Positions 1 through 9,084 of a stretch of DNA of 64,000 nt are shown piece by piece; the first letter of the stretch is position 1, and each line of letters begins with the position of its first letter. The stretch lies in the NCBI RefSeq assembly GCF_000473145.1, contig NZ_KI421500.1, positions 1,612,225-1,676,224 of the forward strand, written 5' to 3'. Both the position numbers and the translations under genes were made by a program. Under the pieces are notes generated by a model. It had not been told where the DNA came from, searched no databases, and saw nothing but the letters and a program-made list of their open reading frames with translations. The DNA comes from Leisingera daeponensis DSM 23529. Lineage in GTDB: Bacteria; Pseudomonadota; Alphaproteobacteria; Rhodobacterales; Rhodobacteraceae.

Positions 1-711
1 CAGAACCGTCGGCGGCAGGCCGGAAAAATCGCTGTCCTGAAGCGGCGCAAACAGCGGATCGCTCTTGGGCGCTGCGCGGTCCGTGCGGATGTTCATGTAA
101 TACAGCACCTCCTCGCGGGTCAGCATCGGCGCCTGGGCGTGTTCGATGTAGGAGCCCTTCTCCGTATCACCGCCGAAGACGCCGTAGATCAGCACCTGCC
201 CCAGCAGCGCATCGGTCCGGCCCCGGGCGTGGTGCGCCACCGCAGCGCAGATATTCGCCCCGGCGCTGTCGCCCGCGAGCACAATCCCCTTGCCATAGGT
301 CTTTTCTACCCAGTTCAGCACCGTCCAGGCATCTTCGAATGCGGCGGGGTGCTTGTGCTCCGGCGCCAGCCGGTAATCCACCGCCACCACCCTGTAACCG
401 GTCTGGGCGCAGATCTCGGCGCAGATATCGTCATGGCTGTCGAGGCCCCCGACCACAAATCCGCCGCCGTGGCAGAACAGCACCGTGCGGGTGGGATCGC
501 CCGCGGTATAGATCCGCACGGGCACGCCGCCGGCCCGGGCGTCCTTGAAGGTGACGAAGTCCGGGCGCGGCGCCCGGAACTCCCGGGCCATGCAGTCGTA
601 AATGCGGCGCTGCTCCTCTATGGACATGTCCGTGGCGTCATCGGGATAGAGCTCGCCGGTCTTCTGGATGAAATCCCAGGTCTCCTCGTCGATCAGCCGT
701 TCGTAGTCCAT
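1..711 (-). CDS. alpha/beta hydrolase (HSL-type esterase), partial
   Basis: The reading frame is open from an ATG at 709-711 to the window edge, giving the first 237 residues; the C-terminus lies outside. It carries the HGGG oxyanion motif at residue 81 (HGGGFVVGG) and the nucleophile elbow GDSAGAN with Ser at about 149. Together these mark the hormone-sensitive-lipase branch of alpha/beta hydrolases (alpha/beta hydrolase fold 3), whose members are usually about 300 residues and cleave short-chain esters. There is no signal peptide, so a cytoplasmic enzyme is likely. The catalytic Asp and His would lie beyond the edge. Its substrate cannot be read from the sequence. It is the last gene of a minus-strand run and is separated from the next gene by a terminator. 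Confidence 0.85.
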   Translation of the reverse strand, partial: MDYERLIDEETWDFIQKTGELYPDDATDMSIEEQRRIYDCMAREFRAPRPDFVTFKDARAGGVPVRIYTAGDPTRTVLFCHGGGFVVGGLDSHDDICAEICAQTGYRVVAVDYRLAPEHKHPAAFEDAWTVLNWVEKTYGKGIVLAGDSAGANICAAVAHHARGRTDALLGQVLIYGVFGGDTEKGSYIEHAQAPMLTREEVLYYMNIRTDRAAPKSDPLFAPLQDSDFSGLPPTVL

Positions 712-784
712 CTGCGAGCCTCCCTGCACGCCGCGTTTTCCCGAGCCTAGGCAGAGATTCCCGCAAATGGAATGCCTGAATGAA

Positions 785-807
785 AAAGCGCCCCGCAGGG
801 CGCCCTT
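785..807 (-). terminator. intrinsic terminator after the acyl-CoA synthetase gene
   Basis: A 6-bp GC stem (788-793 with 798-803, loop CGCA) is followed on the minus strand by a run of five T. It lies about 30 bases past the stop codon of the acyl-CoA synthetase gene. Confidence 0.75.
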
Positions 808-831
808 TGATGTTGCATCGGATGACAGCGG

Positions 832-2727
832 TCACGCTGCCGCCGCAGGCTCCCACGGCCGGGTGAAGCTGTTCAGAACACCGTTGATATCCGCCTCCGA
901 GCTGCCGTTGGCGGCGACCTGCGCCACCAGCCCGCGCTTCTTGTCATCAATCACGCTGACAACCCGCGCAGCGATTCCAGCCTGTTCCAGCGCCCCGTTG
1001 TAGACACGGATGATCGCCATCTTGCGCAGATCGGGCTTGAACACCTTGCCCACTGCGGTTTTCGGCAGCTCATCCAGCACCGTCAGATGCTTGGGGATCG
1101 CCGCGCGCTCATGCACGTGGATCTTGCAGTATTCCAGCAGTTCCTTCTCGCTGACAGAGGCGCCATCGACCAGTTCGACAAAGGCGCAGGGCAGCTCTCC
1201 GGAATGGGCGTCCGGCTGGCCGATCGCGCCGGCAAAGGCCACCGCGGAATGCCCCAAAAGCGCCTCCTCGATCTCCGCCGGGTCGATGTTGTGGCCACCG
1301 CGGATGATCAGATCCTTGGCGCGGCCGGTGATCCACAGGTAGCCATCCTCGTCGATGCGGCCCAGATCGCCGGTGCGCAGGAATTTGTCCTGATAGTAGA
1401 GATCCACGTTCTTGTCGGCTTCGGTATAGGTGTTGCCGGCAAAAACCCCGGGGTTGGACACGCAGATCTCGCCCACCTCGTCCACCCCGCATTCCAGCGG
1501 GCCGCCGTTGGTCTGCTTGACGATCCGCACGTCCGTGTAAGGGAACGGAATCCCGACGGAGCCGACCTTCTTCTCGCCGCCGGGCGGGTTGCAGGACACC
1601 AGGCAGGTGGCCTCGGTCAGGCCATAGCCCTCGACAATGGTGACGCCGGAGGCGCTTTCGAACCGCTTGAACAGCTCCATCGGCATCGGAGCGGAGCCGG
1701 AAAACGCCGTCTTGACGGTCGAGATATCCGCATCCACCGGCCGCTGCATCAGCGCCGACACCGCGGTGGGCACGGTGATGACAAAGGTGATCTTCCAGCG
1801 CTCGATCAGCTTCCAGAAATTGTCGAAGACCCCCTCGCCGCGGTAGCCCTGCGGCGTCGGGAACACCACATGCGCGCCAGAGGCCACCGCTGCCATCATG
1901 ATCACATGCACCGCAAAGACATGGAACAGCGGCAGCGGGCAGATGATGTTGTCTTCCTCGGTGAACAGCAGGGTGCTGCCCAGCCAGCCGTTATAGACCA
2001 GGCCCGAATACTTGTGCTGCGCCACCTTGGGCATGCCGGTGGTGCCGCCAGTGTGGAAATAGCAGGCCACCCGGTCGCCCGCGCTGTCAGCAAAGCTCAG
2101 CGTCTTGGGGTGCTTCGCCATCTCCGTGGCAAAGCTCATATAGTCGGCGTGTGCAGCCTTGGCCTGGTTGTCCAGCTTGGGCCGCACCAGCGGCACGATC
2201 CAGGACTTGGGCGGCGTCAGGTAGCGGTTCAGGTCCACTTCCAGCACCGTGTTCACCCCCGGCGCATGGCGCACCGCCTCGGCCACCTTCTGCGCCACGT
2301 CGGTCTTGGGGAACGGCCGCAGCGTCACCACGACCTTGGCCTTGGTCTCGCGCAGGATCGAGGCGATCTGCTCCGGCTCCAAGAGCGGGTTGATCGGGTT
2401 CACGATCCCCGCCACCGCGCCGCCCAGCATGGTCACCAGCGTCTCGTTGCAGTTGGGCAGCACATAGGCCACCACGTCCTTCTCGCCGATGCCCAGCGCG
2501 CGGAACATGTTGGCTGCCTGGCTCACCTGCTCCTTCAGCGTGCGCCAGGTCAGGGTTTCCGCCTTGTCCTTCGGACCAGAGAAGATCTGATAGCTGACCG
2601 CATTGCTGTCCGGAAACTTGTCCGCCGTCCGCGACAGCAGCCCATACAGCGTGGCTGGCAGATCCCGCGCCTCGTACGGCATTTCGTTCTGCAGCGCGTT
2701 ACGGTCCGTAATCCCGCTAAAACCCAT
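832..2727 (-). CDS. acyl-CoA synthetase (AMP-forming)
   Basis: A 631-residue member of the ANL superfamily, which activates a fatty or related acid with ATP to the acyl-adenylate and then the CoA thioester. The AMP-binding P-loop reads HTGGTTGMPK, followed by GYGLTEATCLVS and the C-terminal catalytic lysine context KTAVGKVFKPDL. I chose the ATG at 2727 because GGAGGAG sits 4-5 bases upstream. A GTG 17 codons earlier is in frame but lacks a ribosome binding site. The gene stands alone between two terminators. Length and sequence suggest a FadD-like enzyme for medium or long acids, but chain-length preference cannot be read from the sequence. Confidence 0.88.
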   Translation of the reverse strand: MGFSGITDRNALQNEMPYEARDLPATLYGLLSRTADKFPDSNAVSYQIFSGPKDKAETLTWRTLKEQVSQAANMFRALGIGEKDVVAYVLPNCNETLVTMLGGAVAGIVNPINPLLEPEQIASILRETKAKVVVTLRPFPKTDVAQKVAEAVRHAPGVNTVLEVDLNRYLTPPKSWIVPLVRPKLDNQAKAAHADYMSFATEMAKHPKTLSFADSAGDRVACYFHTGGTTGMPKVAQHKYSGLVYNGWLGSTLLFTEEDNIICPLPLFHVFAVHVIMMAAVASGAHVVFPTPQGYRGEGVFDNFWKLIERWKITFVITVPTAVSALMQRPVDADISTVKTAFSGSAPMPMELFKRFESASGVTIVEGYGLTEATCLVSCNPPGGEKKVGSVGIPFPYTDVRIVKQTNGGPLECGVDEVGEICVSNPGVFAGNTYTEADKNVDLYYQDKFLRTGDLGRIDEDGYLWITGRAKDLIIRGGHNIDPAEIEEALLGHSAVAFAGAIGQPDAHSGELPCAFVELVDGASVSEKELLEYCKIHVHERAAIPKHLTVLDELPKTAVGKVFKPDLRKMAIIRVYNGALEQAGIAARVVSVIDDKKRGLVAQVAANGSSEADINGVLNSFTRPWEPAAAA

Positions 2728-2884
2728 TCGTCTCCTCCCCGTGCCCCCGGTGTTTCGGGGTGTGTTCTCGTTCGCCACAGACTATTGCAAACACGCATTT
2801 GCGCAAGCTCCGGCACGGGGTCACGTCAAGGCAGGTTGCGGCATGACGTGACGCCAATTCGGCCAGGAATTGACCTTTTGCCGC

Positions 2885-2913
2885 AAAAAACGCCCCGGAC
2901 AGGGTCCGGGGCG
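2885..2913 (-). terminator. intrinsic terminator of the ABC exporter gene
   Basis: A perfect 9-bp GC-rich stem (2891-2899 with 2905-2913) is followed on the minus strand by six T (2885-2890). This is a textbook rho-independent terminator, 26 bases after the stop codon. Confidence 0.9.
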
Positions 2914-2938
2914 CCTGGAATCATGCAAATGCGTGCGG

Positions 2939-4738
2939 TTACTCCGCGGCCAAACCTTCGGTGAACTGCAGCTTGGCAAGGCGCGCATAAAGGCCGCCCT
3001 GCGCCACCAGCTCATCATGGCTGCCGGTGGCGACGATGCGCCCCTGGTCCATCACCACGATACGGTCCGCCTTTTTCACGGTGGCCAGCCGGTGCGCCAC
3101 GATCAGCGTGGTGCGGCCTTGGCTCAGCTCATCCACCGCGGCCTGCACCAGCCGTTCGCTTTCGGCATCCAGCGCCGAGGTCGCCTCGTCCAAGAGCAGC
3201 ACCGGCGCGTCGCGCAGGATGGCGCGGGCAATGGCAATCCGCTGTTTCTGCCCGCCCGACAGCATCACCCCGCGCTCGCCGACAAAGCTGTCATAGCCGT
3301 CCGGCAGCGTGGAAATGAACTCATGCGCCGCGGCGGCCCTGGCAGCGGCCTCCACTTCCGCATCGGAGGCCTCCGGGCGGCCAAACCGGATGTTTTCGCG
3401 GGCCGAAGCGGCAAAGATCACCGGATCCTGCGGCACCAGCGCGATGTGGCGGCGGAACTCATCGCGCTGCAGATGCTTCAGCGCGACACCGTCCAGCTTC
3501 ACCGCGCCCTGATTGGGGTCATAAAAGCGCTGCAGCAGCTGGATGATGGTGGTCTTGCCTGCACCCGACGGGCCGACAAAGGCCACCGTCTCACCGGGCC
3601 GCACCGTCAGCGACACATCCTCCAGCGCTGAGACGTCCGGGCGCGACGGATAGCGGAAGGAGACATTCTCGAATGCGATCTCTCCCCTGACCGGCGCGGG
3701 CAGCACCTGCGCGGCCGCCGGATCCACCACGGTGTCCTCGGCGTTCAGCAGCTCCACCAGCCGCTCGGTCGCGCCGGCAGCCCGCTGCAGTTCGCTCCAG
3801 ATCTCCGACAGGGCGGCGACGGACCCCGCAACCAGTACCGCATAGATCACGAACTGGATCAGCGTGCCCTCGGTCATCGCGCCGGCGCGCACGTCGTTGG
3901 CCCCCATCCACAGGACGCCGACAATGCCGGAGAACACCAGGAAGATCACGATCACCGTCAGATAGGCCCGCGTCCGGATGCGGCGGCGCGAGACGTCATA
4001 GGCGGTTTCGGTCATCTCGCCGAACTTCAGGCGGCTGGCGTTTTCATGGGTAAAAGCCTGCACCGTCTGCACCGCCCCCAGCGCTTCGCCCGCGTTTCCG
4101 GACGACGCTGCGATCCAGTCCTGGTTCTCCTTGCTGATCGCGCGCAAACGGCGGCCCAGAAGCAGGATCGGCACAATCACCGCCGGCACGATCAGCAGCA
4201 CCATCGCGGTCAGCTTGGCCGAGGTCAGCAGCATCAGCACCATGCCGCCCAGGAAAATCAGCAGGTTGCGCAGCGCAATCGACACCGACGAGCCCAGCAC
4301 CGACTGGATCAGCGTGGTGTCTGTGGTGATCCGGCTCAGCACCTCGCCGGTCATGATGCGCTCGTAGAACTCCGGGCTCATGCCGATCACCCGGTCAAAC
4401 ACCGCCTTGCGGATATCTGCCACCACGCGTTCGCCCAAACGGGTCACCAGCGCGTAGCGCACGCCGGTGCCCACGGCCAGCAGTGCGGCGATGACCAGCG
4501 CAGCGCTGAAGTAGAGGTTCAGCAGCTCGGAATCGGAAATCCGGAAATTGTCCACCACCCGGCGCACCGCCAGCGGCAGCGTCAGCGACAGCGCCGCCGT
4601 CAGCACCAGCGCGCAGGTGGCTGCAAACATCAGCCCCCGGTAGGGCCGCATGAACGGCCACAGGGCCGAGAGCACGCCAATTTTCCGGGACTTTTCCCGC
4701 TCCTGTTCCGCGTTCGGGGCCGCTTGTCTCCGCGCCAT
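2939..4738 (-). CDS. ABC exporter, fused permease and ATPase (MsbA/ABCB-type half transporter)
   Basis: A 599-residue half transporter. The N-terminal ABC transmembrane domain has six predicted helices (about residues 25-330), followed by an ATPase domain with Walker A GPSGAGKTT, Q-loop VPQDPVIF, signature LSGGQKQR, Walker B VLLLDEATSALD and the switch His in IVAHRL. Such proteins work as homodimers that export lipids or hydrophobic compounds. The start is the ATG at 4738, with AGAAGGA upstream. An earlier in-frame ATG at 4819 would add 27 poorly supported residues. It is monocistronic and has its own strong terminator. The substrate is unknown; lipid A export or multidrug efflux are family possibilities, not shown here. 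Confidence 0.88.
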   Translation of the reverse strand: MARRQAAPNAEQEREKSRKIGVLSALWPFMRPYRGLMFAATCALVLTAALSLTLPLAVRRVVDNFRISDSELLNLYFSAALVIAALLAVGTGVRYALVTRLGERVVADIRKAVFDRVIGMSPEFYERIMTGEVLSRITTDTTLIQSVLGSSVSIALRNLLIFLGGMVLMLLTSAKLTAMVLLIVPAVIVPILLLGRRLRAISKENQDWIAASSGNAGEALGAVQTVQAFTHENASRLKFGEMTETAYDVSRRRIRTRAYLTVIVIFLVFSGIVGVLWMGANDVRAGAMTEGTLIQFVIYAVLVAGSVAALSEIWSELQRAAGATERLVELLNAEDTVVDPAAAQVLPAPVRGEIAFENVSFRYPSRPDVSALEDVSLTVRPGETVAFVGPSGAGKTTIIQLLQRFYDPNQGAVKLDGVALKHLQRDEFRRHIALVPQDPVIFAASARENIRFGRPEASDAEVEAAARAAAAHEFISTLPDGYDSFVGERGVMLSGGQKQRIAIARAILRDAPVLLLDEATSALDAESERLVQAAVDELSQGRTTLIVAHRLATVKKADRIVVMDQGRIVATGSHDELVAQGGLYARLAKLQFTEGLAAE

Positions 4739-4915
4739 TCCGGATCCTTCTGCAATTTTGGTCTTGCGGGCCTGAAACCCGCGCATTTGCCAAGGTTCAT
4801 GGCCCCGCAGGCTCCGCACGTCAAGCGCAGAGCAGTTTCAAACAGCGCAGGAAAACGCCAACCGCCCGCGTCACACTGTATCAGCGCGGGTCTTCGGCAG
4901 GCGGCGGAGAAGGTC

Positions 4916-4989
4916 TGGAGCGGGTAGCGGGAATCGAACCCGCACCTTAAGCTTGGAAGGCTCTTATGATACCATTTCACCATACCCGC
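4916..4989 (-). tRNA. tRNA-Gly (anticodon TCC)
   Basis: A complete cloverleaf reads on the minus strand. The acceptor stem GCGGGTA pairs with TACCCGC, the anticodon loop is CTTCCAA and the T-loop is GGTTCGATTCC. An encoded CCA lies at 4916-4918. The anticodon TCC reads GGA/GGG glycine codons. No intron or pseudogene damage is seen. Confidence 0.97.
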
Positions 4990-5163
4990 TCAGGACATCT
5001 GCTGATTTATGGGAAGCGCCGGGGAAGGTCAACCACCTTGAATTGCTTTCTCCCGGGGCGGCCGGAAAATTCTCTGCGGCCCTTGCGGAACGCCCCCCAA
5101 GCTCCCCAAATGACAGGATAATCCCGCTGCCCGGCAGCCCCCTCAACAATCCGGACGCACGCT

Positions 5164-5871
5164 GTGACCCAAAGCCCGCAAACCGCCGTCATTACCGCCC
5201 ACGGCCAGCCCTCCGCCCCCGCGCCCGCCGAAGCGGATCTGGCAAGCCTTGCGGCGGAAGTTGCCGCGCATCTGCCGGGCTGGGACATCCGCTCCGCCAC
5301 TCTGGCCACGCCGCAGCGGCTGGAGGAGACGGCAGCAGATGGCGCTGTCGTCTACCCGTTCTTCATGTCGGAGGGATATTTCACGGCCAAGGTGCTGCCA
5401 GCGCGCCTGAAAGGGATCAGCTGCCGCATCGCGGCGCCTTTCGGCCTGGATGCCGCCCTGCCGCCGCTGGCGGCTCAGGCGGTTCAGCAGGCGGCAGAAG
5501 CGAAAGGCTGGGATCCGGACGGGCTTCACCTGCTGCTGGCCGCCCACGGCTCCGCCCGCGGCCCCAAGGCGGCCGAGGCCGCCGAGGCCTTTGCCGCCAG
5601 ACTGCGCCCGCTGCTGCCCGGCTGCACGGTCATCCCCGGTTACGTCGAACAAGACCCGCGTATTGAAAGCGCGGCGGCGCAGCTCCCCGCCCGCGCCCTT
5701 TGCCTGCCGTTCTTCGCCCAGGCCGGCGACCACGTGAAAGAGGACATTCCCGAAGCGCTGGACGCCGCCCGGTTCGGCGGCGCCGTGCTGCCGGTCACCG
5801 GCGCGCTGCCGGGCGTTCCCAAGCTGATCGCCGCGGCCATCCGCGCCGCAGCCTTGGACCGCGAACCTTGA
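5164..5871 (+). CDS. CbiX-family sirohydrochlorin chelatase-like protein
   Basis: A 235-residue protein with two CbiX-like half domains. The first begins ITAHGQP; the second contains LLAAHGSARGPKAAE, matching the metal-binding His motif of CbiX/SirB chelatases, and later FFAQAGDHVKEDIP with a second conserved His. These class II chelatases insert cobalt or iron into sirohydrochlorin for cobalamin or siroheme synthesis. The start is GTG at 5164; no ATG fits the conserved N-terminus. No cobalamin or siroheme gene is adjacent, so the metal and the pathway cannot be assigned from context. It lies alone between two tRNA genes. Confidence 0.75.
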   Translation: MTQSPQTAVITAHGQPSAPAPAEADLASLAAEVAAHLPGWDIRSATLATPQRLEETAADGAVVYPFFMSEGYFTAKVLPARLKGISCRIAAPFGLDAALPPLAAQAVQQAAEAKGWDPDGLHLLLAAHGSARGPKAAEAAEAFAARLRPLLPGCTVIPGYVEQDPRIESAAAQLPARALCLPFFAQAGDHVKEDIPEALDAARFGGAVLPVTGALPGVPKLIAAAIRAAALDREP

Positions 5872-5995
5872 CCAAACCCCGGTCCTGCGGGATTGTACTC
5901 AACCGGAAAGAAAAACAATTTTAGGCCAGGGCAAAGGCAAAACGCCTCTTGCGCCGGCGCCGGGCATGTGATTAATCACGCCTTACACCACGGAT

Positions 5996-6069
5996 GGCGA
6001 GTTGGCGGAGTGGTGACGCAGCGGATTGCAAATCCGTGTACACCGGTTCGATTCCGGTACTCGCCTCCA
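5996..6069 (+). tRNA. tRNA-Cys (anticodon GCA)
   Basis: The acceptor stem GGCGAGT pairs with ACTCGCC, the anticodon loop is TTGCAAA, the T-arm is CCGGTTCGATTCCGG and CCA is encoded at the 3' end. The length is 74 nt. GCA is the single cysteine anticodon expected in bacteria. Confidence 0.97.
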
Positions 6070-6198
6070 CCTTAAATCACAGAAATCCGTGACACCCCAA
6101 CGCGCTGCAGCCGCACAGGCCGCACGCGCGCTGTGCGGCTTCGAACCGCCCGGCGGCGCCAGGGCCGCCAGGGGGGCTGCAAACGATGCCCGCTAAAG

Positions 6199-7812
6199 CT
6201 ACCCCTTCAGCCGAAACCGCTGGATCTTGCCGGTCTCCGTCTTCGGCAGCGCCTCGGTGAACACCACCGAGCGCGGATACTTGTACGGCGCGATCACCGC
6301 CTTCACGTGATCCTGCAGCCGTTTGACCAGATCCTCCGACGGCACCTGCCCTTCGGCCAGCACCACATGCGCTTGCACGATCTCGCCGCGGGCCTCGTCC
6401 GGGGCACCGACCACGGCGCATTCCGCCACCGCCTCATGCGCCAACAGCGCCGCCTCCACCTCCGGCCCGGCAATGTTGTAGCCGGCCGAGACGATCATGT
6501 CGTCGTTGCGCGCGGCGAAATGGAGATAGCCGTCGGCGTCCTGGATGAAGCTGTCGCCGGTGATGTTCCAGCCGTCCGTCACGTAATCTGCCTGACGGCT
6601 GTCCTCCAGATAGCGGCAGCCGGTCGGCCCCTTCACCGCCAGCCGCCCGGCCTCGCCGTGCGGGGCCTCGTTGCCGTCCGCATCCAGCACCTTCACCTGA
6701 TAACCGCGCACCGGCTTGCCGGTGCAGGCTGGCCGGTGGTCGCTGAACCGGTTGGTGATGAAAATATGCAGCAGCTCGGTCGCGCCAATGCCATCCAGCA
6801 TCGGCTTGCCGGTCTTCTCCATCCATTCCTGATAAACCGGCGCAGGCAGCGTCTCGCCAGCGGAGACCGCGGCCCGCAGCGACGACAGATCGGCGCCTTC
6901 GTCCATCGCCCGCAGCATCACCCGGTAGGCGGTCGGTGCGGTAAAGCAGACCGTTGCCTTGTATTTCTCGATGATCTCGATGAGGTTCGGCGGCGAGGCA
7001 TTCTCCAGTAGCGTCGCCGCCGCCCCGAACCGCAGCGGGAAGATCGCCAGCCCGCCCAGGCCAAAGGTAAAGGCCAAAGGCGGCGAGCCGACGAAGACAT
7101 CCTCCGGCTGCACATCCAGCACTTCGCGGGCGTAACCGTCGGCGATGATCAGCAGATCGCGGTGGAAATGCATCGTCGCCTTGGGCGAGCCGGTGGTGCC
7201 GGACGTGAAGCCCAGGAGCGCAACATCATCGCGGCCGGTTTTCACCGCCTGATAGGTCACCGGTTTTTCCAGCGCCAGCCGGTCCAGTTCCGCATCGTGG
7301 TTCGAGGTGCCGTCAAAGCCCACAACCGTTTTCAGGAACTTCGAGTCCTTGGCGCAGGCGACCAGCTCATCCTTCAGGCGGGTGTCGCACAGCGCATGGG
7401 AGACCTCGGCCTTGTCGACGATCTTGGCCAGCTCCCCCTTGCGCAGCATCGGCATGGTGTTGATCACCACCGCGCCCGCCTTGGTCGCCGCCAGCCAGCA
7501 GGCCACCATCGCCGGGTTGTTGGCCGAGCGGATCAGCACCCGGTTGCCGGGCTTCACGCCCAGATCCTCGGTCAGCACATGCGCCAGCCGGTTGGTCCAG
7601 TCGGCCAGCTCCTTGTAAGTGCGGTAGCGGCCGTTGCCGATCAGCGCGGTGCGGTCGCCAAAGCCCTTCTCCACCATCGCATCGGTCAGCTCGACCGCCG
7701 CATTCAGGTACTCGGGATACTCGAATCCCTCCAGCAGGAATTCCGGCCACTGGTCCAGGGGCGGCAGGTTGTCCCGGGCGAATGTGTCCACATGGGCGGT
7801 CGGTCCCAGCAT
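6199..7812 (-). CDS. 2-aminobenzoate-CoA ligase (anthranilate-CoA ligase)
   Basis: A 537-residue AMP-forming ligase of the benzoate/2-aminobenzoate-CoA ligase type. It has the P-loop GFTSGTTGSPKATMHFH, GIGATELLHIF and the C-terminal lysine motif LPKTETGKIQRF. By family and context it makes 2-aminobenzoyl-CoA from anthranilate, ATP and CoA, the entry step of the pathway encoded upstream. The ATG at 7812 lies 1 base past the stop of the acyl-CoA dehydrogenase, and its ribosome binding site (AGGGAGGG) is inside that gene, so the two are cotranscribed and probably translationally coupled. It is the last gene of the operon. A related aryl acid (benzoate, salicylate) is possible as substrate; the hydroxylase gene upstream favours 2-aminobenzoate. 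Confidence 0.85.
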   Translation of the reverse strand: MLGPTAHVDTFARDNLPPLDQWPEFLLEGFEYPEYLNAAVELTDAMVEKGFGDRTALIGNGRYRTYKELADWTNRLAHVLTEDLGVKPGNRVLIRSANNPAMVACWLAATKAGAVVINTMPMLRKGELAKIVDKAEVSHALCDTRLKDELVACAKDSKFLKTVVGFDGTSNHDAELDRLALEKPVTYQAVKTGRDDVALLGFTSGTTGSPKATMHFHRDLLIIADGYAREVLDVQPEDVFVGSPPLAFTFGLGGLAIFPLRFGAAATLLENASPPNLIEIIEKYKATVCFTAPTAYRVMLRAMDEGADLSSLRAAVSAGETLPAPVYQEWMEKTGKPMLDGIGATELLHIFITNRFSDHRPACTGKPVRGYQVKVLDADGNEAPHGEAGRLAVKGPTGCRYLEDSRQADYVTDGWNITGDSFIQDADGYLHFAARNDDMIVSAGYNIAGPEVEAALLAHEAVAECAVVGAPDEARGEIVQAHVVLAEGQVPSEDLVKRLQDHVKAVIAPYKYPRSVVFTEALPKTETGKIQRFRLKG

Positions 7813-7813
7813 C

Positions 7814-8974
7814 TCAATTCCCTCCCTGAAAGGCGCCCAGCGTCTGGCGCGCGATCACCACCCTCTGCACGTCCGAGGCCCCCTCGTAGATGCGCAAGGC
7901 CCGGATATCGCGGTACAGCTCCTCCACCTTCTGCCCCCGGCGCACGCCGTCGCCGCCATGCAGCTGCACCGCCTTGTCGATGACCTGCTGCGCCTGGTCG
8001 GTGGAGAACAGCTTGGCCATCGCCGCCTCCCGCGTGACCCGCGCGGCGCCGGAATCCTTGGCCCAGGCGGCGCGGTAGACCAGCAGCGCGCTTGCATCCA
8101 CATCCAGCGCCATGTCGGCGATATGGCCCTGCACCATCTGCAACTCGAACAGCGGCGCACCCTGCACTTGGCGTTCGCTCACCCGCGCCAGCGCCTCGTC
8201 CAGCGCCCGGCGGGCAAAGCCCAGCGCCGCCGCCGCCACGGTGGAGCGGAACACATCCAGCACCGACATCGCGATCTTGAAGCCCTGCCCCGGCTGTCCC
8301 AGCAGCGCCGATTTCGGGATGCGGCAACCGGTGAACCGCAGCGTCGCCAGCGGATGCGGCGCGATCACCTGCTGGCGCTCAACAACCTCAAACCCCGGCA
8401 AACCCGCGGGCACGACAAACGCCGACAGCCCCTTGGCCCCCGGCGCCTCTCCGGTGCGGGCAAACAGCGTGTAGACATCGGCAATGCCGCCGTTGGAAAT
8501 CCAGGTCTTCTCGCCGTTCAGCACATAATGATCGCCATCCAGGGTGGCGGTCATGGTGGAATTCGCCACATCCGACCCCGACTGCGGCTCGGTCAGGGCA
8601 AAGGCCGAAACCGCCTTGCCCGCCCGCGTCAACGGCAGCCATTCCGCCTGCTGCTCCGGGGTGCCGAACAGCGAGATCGCGCCGGTGCCCAGCCCCTGCA
8701 TGGCAAAGGCAAAATCGGCCAGCCCGTCATGGCGTGCCAGCGTTTCGCGGATCAGGCACAGCGTGCGCACATCCAAGGTCTCGCCGGCTTCGGCACCGCT
8801 GTGCCGGGTCCAGCCGGCCTCACCCAAGGCAGCAACCAAAGCCCGGCAGGCCGCGTCGGTGTCGGAATGATCAATCCCGCCCAGATGCGCGCCCGCCCAC
8901 TCGTCCAGCTCCGCCGCCAGGGCACGGTGCCGGTCTTCAAAGAACGGCCAGGTTAGAAAACTCTTGTCCGCCAT
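7814..8974 (-). CDS. acyl-CoA dehydrogenase
   Basis: A 386-residue flavoprotein of the acyl-CoA dehydrogenase family, with [12 protein letters not shown] and [13 protein letters not shown] in the middle domain and the C-terminal region [29 protein letters not shown] (key residues HGG, YRD, YEG). A Glu in the IYEGASDVQ segment is the usual position of the catalytic base. It probably carries out a dehydrogenation during CoA-bound ring cleavage or side-chain oxidation of the aminobenzoate intermediate. The ATG at 8974 has a strong GGAGGAG site. About 110 bases containing a repeat and a hairpin separate it from the upstream enoyl-CoA hydratase gene, so the downstream pair may also be separately modulated. 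Confidence 0.88.
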   Translation of the reverse strand: MADKSFLTWPFFEDRHRALAAELDEWAGAHLGGIDHSDTDAACRALVAALGEAGWTRHSGAEAGETLDVRTLCLIRETLARHDGLADFAFAMQGLGTGAISLFGTPEQQAEWLPLTRAGKAVSAFALTEPQSGSDVANSTMTATLDGDHYVLNGEKTWISNGGIADVYTLFARTGEAPGAKGLSAFVVPAGLPGFEVVERQQVIAPHPLATLRFTGCRIPKSALLGQPGQGFKIAMSVLDVFRSTVAAAALGFARRALDEALARVSERQVQGAPLFELQMVQGHIADMALDVDASALLVYRAAWAKDSGAARVTREAAMAKLFSTDQAQQVIDKAVQLHGGDGVRRGQKVEELYRDIRALRIYEGASDVQRVVIARQTLGAFQGGN

Positions 8975-9009
8975 CCGCGTCTCCTCCCGGTGAACAGGCT
9001 GCGCGCCCG

Positions 9010-9062
9010 TTTCATCTTTCCCAAAATACTCCCGCCGGAGGCACCTGCACCCTCCTCCGGCG
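9010..9062. repeat. dispersed intergenic element plus hairpin inside the aminobenzoate operon
   Basis: The stretch at 9010-9032 contains CATCTTTCCCAAAATACT, which recurs almost unchanged at 59201-59232 and, in the other orientation, at 21650-21682 and 25588-25617. Directly after it is a perfect 9-bp GC stem (9033-9041 with 9054-9062, loop 12). It lies between the enoyl-CoA hydratase and acyl-CoA dehydrogenase genes and may affect mRNA stability or readthrough; that role is inference. Confidence 0.75.
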
Positions 9063-9084
9063 CAGGCTCCAGCGGTGCTGCGGC

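Noticed and set aside
1087..2964. 625-residue plus-strand frame opposite the acyl-CoA synthetase gene
   Set aside because: His/Arg/Gln-rich shadow translation of a well-supported gene; no ribosome binding site or domain.
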